11,524 nucleotides of DNA from the NCBI GenBank assembly GCA_937875275.1, contig CALNCC010000139.1, positions 1-11,524 of the forward strand. The letters are read 5' to 3'. A model generated the notes under the pieces. It searched no databases, was not told the DNA's origin, and was given only the letters and a program-made list of their open reading frames with translations. The stretch comes from an uncultured Dysgonomonas sp. Its GTDB lineage: Bacteria > Bacteroidota > Bacteroidia > Bacteroidales > Dysgonomonadaceae. The position numbers and the translations under genes are program-made. Every line of letters starts with the position of its first letter. Position 1 is the stretch's first letter. Below, piece after piece: positions 5,398-11,524 of this stretch.

Positions 5398-6342
5398 TCA
5401 CAGCCACTTCTTTCGTTTGAATACATAGAGAATGACGCTGACCGACAATACCATGAAGCCGATGGAGATGAGGTAGCCGTATTCCCAATCGAGCTCGGGC
5501 ATTATCTTAAAGTTCATACCATAGATGCTGGCAATCAGCGTAGGGGGCATAAAGATAACGGAGATCACGGTAAACATTTTGATGATCTTGTTCTGCTCTA
5601 CATTAACGTAGGCGAGGAAGGTATCTTGCAGATAGTCGAGTCGGTCGAAACAAAAGCGGGTGTGCTCGAATAGCGAGTTGATGTCTTTTACCAAGATCGT
5701 AAGCCGCGCGTGCAGCTCGTTAGGGATAAGTTCGCTTTTCAGCATATTGGTAACGGCACGCTGCTTGTCGATAACGTTTTCGCGGAGCAACATCGTTTTT
5801 TCTTGCAAGTCTTTGATTTCCATCAGCAGTTTTTCGTCAGCCTCTTTTATCGAGATGCTGTTACTCAGCGTAGTGATCTGTTGCGTCAATTTCTCTATCA
5901 TGTCGGCATCCATCTCTATGCGGGTTTCGAGCAAGGCAAGAAACACGTGGTAGCCCGTAGTAAAGTTGCGCGGATTGGCAAACATCTTGATGATCGTCTC
6001 TTGGAAAGAGATCAGGTCTTCGCCACGCACAGTGATGAGTATATTGTTTTTTAGGATGAACGATACGGGTTCGCGCTCATAGTTGCTGAGGATGAAGTTC
6101 ATGTTCACAACCAACGAGTCCACCGTCTCCATATAGCGAGACGACATCTCGATCTCTACCATCTCTTCCTCTTCCTGTATGTATATTTTCAGATAGTCTT
6201 CGAGCTGATATTCGATCTCCTCGTCAACGTCGTTGAGGTCGATCCATAAGAAGTTCTTGATGGGGTTGGCTTTCAGGAAGTCGATGCTTCGGCTGATACG
6301 GATCGTATTGTCTTTGTGGTAGAATAGTTTTACTTCTGACAT
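5398..6342 (-). CDS. corA: CorA-family magnesium/divalent cation channel
   Basis: A 314-residue inner-membrane protein of the CorA family, pentameric channels that take up Mg2+ (some members carry Co2+ or Ni2+). The signature YGMNF (residues 274-278) ends the first membrane helix (about 256-274, with VIFMPPTLIASIYG), and the MPEL loop (281-284) follows as in bacterial CorA. The second helix spans about 287-308 and the protein ends KRKKWL. The first 240 residues form the acidic cytoplasmic domain (EEEEMVEIEM near 57-66) and the long stalk helix. Length is normal. The gene follows rsmA by 88 bases on the same strand and is closed by a terminator, so the two are probably co-transcribed. The gap holds a GC-rich hairpin that might affect expression. 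Selectivity among metals cannot be read from sequence. Confidence 0.95.
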   Translation of the reverse strand: MSEVKLFYHKDNTIRISRSIDFLKANPIKNFLWIDLNDVDEEIEYQLEDYLKIYIQEEEEMVEIEMSSRYMETVDSLVVNMNFILSNYEREPVSFILKNNILITVRGEDLISFQETIIKMFANPRNFTTGYHVFLALLETRIEMDADMIEKLTQQITTLSNSISIKEADEKLLMEIKDLQEKTMLLRENVIDKQRAVTNMLKSELIPNELHARLTILVKDINSLFEHTRFCFDRLDYLQDTFLAYVNVEQNKIIKMFTVISVIFMPPTLIASIYGMNFKIMPELDWEYGYLISIGFMVLSVSVILYVFKRKKWL

Positions 6343-6360
6343 GAGATTTTTCTTTTAGTG

Positions 6361-6409
6361 GGTGTATACTCTCTTCTTTCTCTCGTCCCCGCTCTTGGGG
6401 ACAAACACC
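6361..6409 (-). other. GC-rich hairpin in the rsmA-corA gap
   Basis: GTCCCC (6385-6390), a six-base loop and GGGGAC (6397-6402) form a perfect stem. Outer bases GGTGT (6361-6365) and ACACC (6405-6409) can also pair around it. No T run follows on the minus strand, so it is not a simple terminator. It would lie in the corA leader of an rsmA-corA transcript, where it could act as a processing site or a translation control, or do nothing. Confidence 0.4.
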
Positions 6410-6430
6410 TTGCAGTCTTCTCAGTATCGG

Positions 6431-7207
6431 TTACAAGTACTTTTCAGTCAGGTTCGTCAAATCTTCAAATTCGGCTATCGATAGTTGTTCGGGACGCTTA
6501 TCGAATATCTTGTCTGAAAAAGCCTCGCACTCTTTACCCAAGAGGGGCTTCATCGAATTTCGCAAAGTCTTGCGGCGTTGGTTGAAGGATGTTTTCACTA
6601 CCATCTTGAACAGCTTTTCGTTACAATTCATTGCCGTTCGATTGTTTCGCACCATTTTCACCACTGCCGACTTCACCTTGGGGGGAGGGTCAAACACGGT
6701 CTCTTCCACCGTAAAAAGATATTCTACATCGTACCACACTTGCAACAAGATGCTGAGTATGCCATAAGTCTTACTGCCCGGCCCTGCTGCCAGCCGTTGG
6801 GCTACTTCGCGCTGAATCATGCCCGAGCAGCACGGAATACGGTCTTTGTAATCCAGCACCTTGAAGAATATCTGCGACGATATGTTGTACGGATAGTTGC
6901 CTATCACGCAGAACTTGTCGGGATATATATCGGTCAGATTCATTTGCAGAAAGTCGCCTTCGATAATGTGTCCATCCAGCTCGGGGTAATGCGTTTGGAG
7001 ATAAGGAACCGACTCACGGTCGATTTCGATGACTGTGAGGTCGCGTTTTTTCTCAATCAAGAATTGCGTAAGCACACCCATTCCCGGGCCAACTTCGACC
7101 ACCGGCACATCAGCATATTCGTCTAATGTATCGGCAATACGTCTTGCAATATCAAGGTCTTTGAGAAAATGTTGCCCTAAGAACTTTTTTGGCTTTACTA
7201 CACCCAT
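6431..7207 (-). CDS. rsmA: 16S rRNA dimethyladenosine transferase RsmA (KsgA)
   Basis: A 258-residue S-adenosylmethionine-dependent enzyme that dimethylates the two adjacent adenosines in the 3'-end hairpin of 16S rRNA during small-subunit maturation in the cytoplasm. The family signatures are in order: KKFLGQHFL (7-15), SAM motif I VVEVGPGMGVLT (36-47), acidic motif II VIEID (59-63), GDFL (84-87), catalytic motif IV NYPYNIS (104-110, the usual form being NLPYNIS), then the FDPPPKVKSAVV stretch of the C-terminal part. Length is normal. The ATG at 7207 is supported by the conserved N-terminus and a promoter box about 40 bases upstream. It probably heads a two-gene unit with corA. The start region faces the flippase-like gene across a palindromic promoter. 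Confidence 0.98.
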   Translation of the reverse strand: MGVVKPKKFLGQHFLKDLDIARRIADTLDEYADVPVVEVGPGMGVLTQFLIEKKRDLTVIEIDRESVPYLQTHYPELDGHIIEGDFLQMNLTDIYPDKFCVIGNYPYNISSQIFFKVLDYKDRIPCCSGMIQREVAQRLAAGPGSKTYGILSILLQVWYDVEYLFTVEETVFDPPPKVKSAVVKMVRNNRTAMNCNEKLFKMVVKTSFNQRRKTLRNSMKPLLGKECEAFSDKIFDKRPEQLSIAEFEDLTNLTEKYL

Positions 7208-7235
7208 GCGCCCCCGATTAGTTGAAAATATTCAT

Positions 7236-7243
7236 TATCTTTG
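7236..7243 (+). promoter_or_regulatory. -7 box of the flippase/GT-C membrane-gene unit
   Basis: TATCTTTG fits TAnnTTTG exactly and would start transcription near 7250, leaving a leader of about 85 bases before ATG 7338. No TTTG lies at the usual 19-21-base distance. The box forms one arm of a perfect inverted repeat with the rsmA -7 box, four bases apart. Confidence 0.55.
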
Positions 7244-7247
7244 CGCC

Positions 7248-7263
7248 CAAAGATAGCTATTTT
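7248..7263 (-). promoter_or_regulatory. -7 box and upstream block of rsmA
   Basis: On the minus strand this reads AAAATAGCTATCTTTG, with TATCTTTG as the -7 box, and is 15/16 identical to the block before the gene at the window start. It would give rsmA a leader of about 35 bases. Confidence 0.6.
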
Positions 7264-7337
7264 ATTCAAAAATCAGTCTATACGGGATAACATTAATCCT
7301 AAAAAAAGGACAACTGAAATATAAACTCTACAATCTT

Positions 7338-8341
7338 ATGAGTAACAAAGACAATGATACGGAGACGATGCAAAAGAAACCCAAACAGTCGCTTATAGGG
7401 CGGTTGCTGAAGGTAGTATTACCATTGGCACTGGGGGTGCTTATTATATATTATCTGCTGAGCGAAGTTCCTCTCGACGAGGTGTGGACAATCATCAAAG
7501 ATGCCAACTGGGGAATACTTGCCTTTTCGTTGATTTTCGGATTGCTGGGAAATACGATACGCGGCTATCGCTGGCAGTTGCTTATCAATCCGTTAGGATA
7601 TTCGCCCAAAGTGAGTAACCTCAACTTTGCCATCTACGGAGGCTATGCCGTCAACTTTGCATTGCCGCGCGCAGGCGAACTGTGGCGGTGCGGTGTGATA
7701 GCCAAAGAAGAAAAGATACCCTTTACCAAGCTTTTCGGGACAGTCATTCTCGACCGTGTGATGGACACGCTGATGGTGCTGGGGATCACACTGTTTGCCT
7801 TCCTTTTCAATATGGGATTCTTCATCGAGCAGTTTAAGCATAACGAAAAAATGTTGGATGCGGTGATGCTGTTCTTTTTGTATGCATAGCGGCAACTTTT
7901 ATCGTATTCAAATACTTTCGCCACATCAAGCTTGTGAATAAGATAATAGACATAGTAAAGGGATTGTGGATAGACATGAAAACCATTTGGAAGATGAAGC
8001 AGAAACTAAGACTGATTCTCTACTCGTTTGGCATATGGGGATCTTATTTCCTCTATTTCTATACCACGTTCTATGCCTTCGACTTCACAGCCGACCTGGG
8101 CGTAACAGCCGGACTCATAGCTTTTGCCCTCAGCAGCCTCAGCATGGGCATACCCACCAATGGCGGAATGGGACCTTGGCAGGTTGCCGTCATTGCCGCA
8201 CTCAGCCTCTACCACGTAGACCATGTGTCGGCAGTAGCTTTTGCGACAGGCGTTTTCTTCCTGCAATCTATCTGGGTCATCGCGTGCGGATTGTTCGGTA
8301 TAGGAGCTTTGGCGTTGCGAAAAGACAAGAATAAACAATAA
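7338..8341 (+). pseudogene. Flippase-like membrane protein (UPF0104/MprF transmembrane type), frameshifted
   Basis: Two frames make one gene of the lysylphosphatidylglycerol synthase transmembrane/UPF0104 family, polytopic inner-membrane proteins linked to lipid flipping or transfer. The first frame (ATG 7338 to TAG 7887-7889, 183 residues) holds the first helices, GNTIRGYRWQLL and the family signature NFALPRAGELWR (about 106-117), then VILDRVMD. The -1 frame then carries VCIAATFIVFKYFRHIKLVN and the C-terminal signature GIPTNGGMGPWQV, ending at 8341. Adding one T to the five-T run at 7875-7879 joins them into about 334 residues, the usual family length. The 7934 GTG could start the second part but gives only 135 residues. 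Inactivation, slippage on the T run and sequencing error are all possible. It heads a plus-strand unit with the GT-C genes. Confidence 0.85.
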
Positions 8342-8427
8342 ACAAAAATCAATAAATAAGTTTAGCGGCAAGACCGAGACCACCCTTGCCTCCGACTGAC
8401 ATTTTTAGTATAATCCAAAACCGTTGT

Positions 8428-10272
8428 ATGTTAACAGTTCTCATCTCTTGGATATTGATACTGTTTGTGTTTCTCTCGTTGGGGAGCATATTCGTATCGC
8501 TATACAGGCTCACAAGCAGGCGCGATGCTCGGGTATCCCTACCCGACCGATTCATTTTCGGCATGATTGCTGCCACCGTCGTGGTATCGTTCACGTCGTT
8601 TTGGCTACCGGCAAACCATTATATTCTCTTTGCACTGGTTGCAGCGGGCATGTGCGGCATCTTGGTCGTGCGACGGCAGATCGCTCTGCGGTGGCGACAA
8701 TGGACTGTTCGACTGAGGCGACTTTCGGCTCTCGAAAAGACTATCATCGCACTATCGGTGCTGGCATTCGTGCTGCTGGTGCTGTGTTGCGGAATACCGC
8801 AATACGACTCGTTCGACTCGCTATACTACCACATGTCGTTTACCCGATGGGCAGAAGAGTATCCCGTGATAACGGGGCTTGCCAACATCGAAGAGCGATT
8901 TGGGTTCAACTCCAACTATCTGCTGCTATCAGCTCCTTTCACTCTCCGTTTTTTGTTCAACGATCCCATATTCGGCATACAATCGCTCACGGCAGCCATC
9001 GTCATGTTGTGGATCATAGGCGAGGTTATCCGTTCGGGTTATGAACTAAAAAGGATGCTGCTGCTGTTTATCTATGCCTCGTTTGTCTACCTGTGCAAAC
9101 ACGAGATGGCTCTCACATCTACCGACATATTGCCCAATCTGCTCACATTCTACGTGGGAGCGAAGGCTATTTTATATCCCGACCGGATAAGGCAAGACAG
9201 TATGTTCTTCATCCTCGTGCCGGTTTACATCATCACGCTGAAGATGTCGTACGCATTCTTGACTATTGCGTCGCTACTGCTGTTGGTCTCTCTGCTGCGC
9301 GGCAAGGATTACCGCACGCTGACGTTTGCGGTTGTCGCTCTCTTGCTCGTTGTCGCTCCTTGGCTGTTGCGCAATGTATTGATATCGGGCTATCTCATCT
9401 ATCCGATGACGGCTATCGACTGGTTTGCCGTAGACTGGAAAGTGCCGAAAGAGATAGTCGACACCGAACGTATGCACATCAGCTATCATGCCCGCACGGT
9501 ATATATAGAGGAGATAATCCGCACGTTCAAACATTTCCACGCAAGTGTGCGCTACTCGTGGCACCTTATCATCTACGTTGTTGCCGCCATATCGTTCATC
9601 GCATCGGCATGGAAATTGTATAGAGACAAAACGACAAATAACAGAAGTGTGTACATATACATTTTCGCCATCATAGCGGCAGGCACGGCATATCTGGCTT
9701 TTACCGCGCCCACTATCCGCTTCATGTACGGATACATCACATCTGTCATATTCATGGCACTGGTGCTGTGGTTGCCACACAACGTGAGACTCAACCGATT
9801 GCAGATGAGCCTCGCTACTCCTGCAAAGCCCATACGCCTCGTAAGCACAAAGATGGGAGTAATATTAGCTATCCTCATCCTCATCCCGCTATGGTCTAAC
9901 GGATACAAGAACATCAACAATCTGAAACATCTCCGCAGGGAATATTGCGATCTGAAAAAATCAAAAGCTCTCCATCAGGTATTTTTCAAACCCATGTCGG
10001 CAACCGACAGCTACATGTATGTGAAAGGCGACAATGAGAGATGGCATAATGTAAAAAAACAAACTACGGGATTCCTTCCTCATGCGCTTAGCGAGGATAT
10101 TACGATATATGTATCTGTCGAAGACAGAGGTTTCCTCTTCGACATGGTGCCGGCAGTAGCCGACAAACAAAAACGGTCTGACTCGGAATGGATTTTTCAG
10201 GATTACAGAGATCTGGAAGCAAGAGGGAAAAGCGTACAAGACGGATTCAGATCGAAAAGAAAGGATAAATAA
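8428..10272 (+). CDS. Large polytopic membrane protein, GT-C glycosyltransferase-like
   Basis: A 614-residue multi-spanning membrane protein. The start at ATG 8428 is chosen because the next gene's N-terminus aligns there (both read SWILI then FVF); an in-frame TTG 42 bases upstream gives an extension without a match. Several hydrophobic helices fill residues 1-440, with another near 475-490, and the last 120 residues form a soluble, charged tail. Two motifs shared with the following gene lie in an extracytoplasmic-type loop: DSLYYH (130-135) and GLANIEERFGFNSN (150-163). An acidic residue in the first large loop of a many-helix protein is the usual mark of GT-C enzymes, which transfer sugars from polyprenyl-phosphate donors. 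From memory this resembles proteins annotated as the LIC_10190 membrane family. The transferase role is inferred. It lies 86 bases after the flippase-like gene and 6 before its homologue. Confidence 0.8.
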   Translation: MLTVLISWILILFVFLSLGSIFVSLYRLTSRRDARVSLPDRFIFGMIAATVVVSFTSFWLPANHYILFALVAAGMCGILVVRRQIALRWRQWTVRLRRLSALEKTIIALSVLAFVLLVLCCGIPQYDSFDSLYYHMSFTRWAEEYPVITGLANIEERFGFNSNYLLLSAPFTLRFLFNDPIFGIQSLTAAIVMLWIIGEVIRSGYELKRMLLLFIYASFVYLCKHEMALTSTDILPNLLTFYVGAKAILYPDRIRQDSMFFILVPVYIITLKMSYAFLTIASLLLLVSLLRGKDYRTLTFAVVALLLVVAPWLLRNVLISGYLIYPMTAIDWFAVDWKVPKEIVDTERMHISYHARTVYIEEIIRTFKHFHASVRYSWHLIIYVVAAISFIASAWKLYRDKTTNNRSVYIYIFAIIAAGTAYLAFTAPTIRFMYGYITSVIFMALVLWLPHNVRLNRLQMSLATPAKPIRLVSTKMGVILAILILIPLWSNGYKNINNLKHLRREYCDLKKSKALHQVFFKPMSATDSYMYVKGDNERWHNVKKQTTGFLPHALSEDITIYVSVEDRGFLFDMVPAVADKQKRSDSEWIFQDYRDLEARGKSVQDGFRSKRKDK

Positions 10273-10278
10273 AAAAAT

Positions 10279-11524
10279 ATGTTTGCGATATTAGTTTCTT
10301 GGATATTAATTTTCTTTGTTTTCGTTTCGTTCGGAAACATATTTACCGCCATATACAACCGTGTGTGCCGTCGTGGGCAACGTTTCTCGCTGATAGACAC
10401 CTATGTATTTGGCATGTGTTTGGCGACCGCCGTCGTATCCATTACATCGTTGTGGCTGCCTTCCAATCATTACATCCTCTTTGCCTTTGTCGCCGTGTCG
10501 CTGTTGTATTGGGTGGCAAACCGAAAGGGTGCATCCGCGTTCCTCAAACGCATCCGCGAGGAATGGAACGCCCTGTCTGCGACCGAGAAAGTACTCGTCA
10601 TACTATCCGTGCTGTCGATATTGTGGCTGTCGATACGTGCCTATGAGCGATATGGCGACACCATCTACGACTCGCTCTACTATCATCAGGCAAACATAGC
10701 GTGGAATGAGGCGTACAAAGTGATACCGGGACTTGCCAACATAGAAGAGCGTTTTGGGTTCAACTCCAACTACCTGCTCATATCGGCTCCCTTCACATTG
10801 CGCTTCTTGTTTGCCGACGCCATATACGGTGTGTGCTCGCTTACCGTTGCCGTGATGTTGGTGTGGACTCTGATTCTCGTGTTTAAATCGAGCTACGGGC
10901 TGAAAGAGATTTGTTCGTTCATCCTCTTCTTCTTCATCGTCATGCTCAACCGCAACGACCTCAACATTACCTCTACCGACTTGCTGCCATCGCTGCTCAT
11001 CATATTCCTCACCATCAAGGTGCTTCTATACACCACCGACAACAGCCGCAACATGCTTTTATTTGCCCTGCTGCCGGTATATATAATGACGTTGAAGATG
11101 TCGTGCGCACTGGTCTTACTGTCGAGCCTCATCATTTTCGTGGTGCTGGTGCGCAAGAAGCAGTACCGGATTGTAGGGTTTATCGTGGTGGCATCGCTGC
11201 TCATTGCCGTGCCTTGGTTGGTACGCAACGTGTTGGTGTCGGGCTACTTGGTTTATCCGCTGGCAGCCGTAGACCTATTTGCCGTAGACTGGAAAGTGCC
11301 GGTGGAGATTATGCAGAAAGAAGTGGAATACATAACCTACCATGCCAAAGTAGAGTATCTGCACGATCTCGTAACCTCCTTCTCCGAAGGCAATAAAGCA
11401 TCGAAATATTATTGGCACATGATCGTTTTCTTCGTCAGCATACCCTTTACCATACTGGCATTGGCAGGGATAGTGGTAAAGCGGAAGAAGATACAAGCAT
11501 CGCACAAATGGGTGCTGCTCATCA
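10279..11524 (+). CDS. Second GT-C-like membrane protein, truncated by the window edge
   Basis: The frame is open from ATG 10279 to the window end (415 codons, no stop reached). It begins MFAILVSWILIFFVF and aligns along its whole length with the preceding gene: DSLYYH at 131-136, GLANIEERFGFNSN at 151-164, TSTDLLPSLL, PVYIMTLKMS, VPWLVRNVLVSGY and VDWKVP all have direct counterparts. It starts 6 bases after the neighbour's stop, which indicates a shared transcript and possible translational coupling. The pair arose by tandem duplication and has since diverged widely while keeping the loop motifs, so both copies are probably under selection, perhaps with different donor or acceptor sugars. 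The exact substrate and the true C-terminus are unknown. Confidence 0.88.
   Translation, partial: MFAILVSWILIFFVFVSFGNIFTAIYNRVCRRGQRFSLIDTYVFGMCLATAVVSITSLWLPSNHYILFAFVAVSLLYWVANRKGASAFLKRIREEWNALSATEKVLVILSVLSILWLSIRAYERYGDTIYDSLYYHQANIAWNEAYKVIPGLANIEERFGFNSNYLLISAPFTLRFLFADAIYGVCSLTVAVMLVWTLILVFKSSYGLKEICSFILFFFIVMLNRNDLNITSTDLLPSLLIIFLTIKVLLYTTDNSRNMLLFALLPVYIMTLKMSCALVLLSSLIIFVVLVRKKQYRIVGFIVVASLLIAVPWLVRNVLVSGYLVYPLAAVDLFAVDWKVPVEIMQKEVEYITYHAKVEYLHDLVTSFSEGNKASKYYWHMIVFFVSIPFTILALAGIVVKRKKIQASHKWVLLI

Noticed and set aside
8386..8427. N-terminal extension of the first GT-C-like protein from a TTG start
   Set aside because: The paralogue aligns from ATG 8428, and the extra 14 residues have no match and precede the first membrane helix.

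Overview
The window looks like a Bacteroidales chromosome. The sequence signs are AT-rich leaders with little Shine-Dalgarno, several TAnnTTTG-type -7 promoter boxes typical of the phylum, lipoproteins and short secreted proteins of Bacteroidetes style, and clear housekeeping genes (rsmA, corA). No genus is claimed. No rRNA, tRNA, CRISPR array, transposase or integrase was seen.

Layout. (1) 1-51, minus: the first codons of a gene leaving the window, with its own -7 box. (2) 266-2145, minus: an apparent three-gene operon. It starts with a secreted protein (1576-2145), followed by two lipoproteins (796-1563 and 266-787) that are recent duplicates of each other and are built from one or two copies of a module whose tail resembles the end of a TonB-receptor plug domain. 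This operon lies between two 61-bp direct repeats (96-156 and 2256-2316, 58/61 identical). (3) 2371-3649: a hotdog-fold thioesterase (plus) converging on a secreted SGNH/GDSL hydrolase (minus). (4) 3698-5123, plus: a small array of secreted-protein genes joined by a repeated cassette of gene tail, terminator, leader and signal peptide. One gene is intact (3796-4368). The next (4454-5102) is a frameshifted paralogue of the 1576-2145 protein. There is also a fossil gene end with an orphan terminator in front of the array, and a cut-off third copy of the cassette behind it. (5) 5331-7207, minus: rsmA followed by corA, ending in a good terminator. (6) 7338-11524, plus: a flippase-like (UPF0104/MprF-type) membrane gene broken by a frameshift, then two tandem homologous large membrane proteins that look like GT-C-type glycosyltransferases. 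The second runs off the window.

How it fits together. The rsmA-corA unit and the membrane-gene unit diverge from one palindromic promoter region. The membrane genes could act together in moving or modifying a lipid-linked or cell-surface glycan, but this is inference from family and position. The secreted and lipoprotein genes on both sides of the thioesterase/SGNH pair share one protein family and show duplication, fossils and reused regulatory DNA, so they look like a fast-evolving accessory locus. No function can be assigned to these exported proteins from sequence alone. The strongest candidate for something undescribed is this modular repeat-driven locus; a complete new enzymatic system is not visible.
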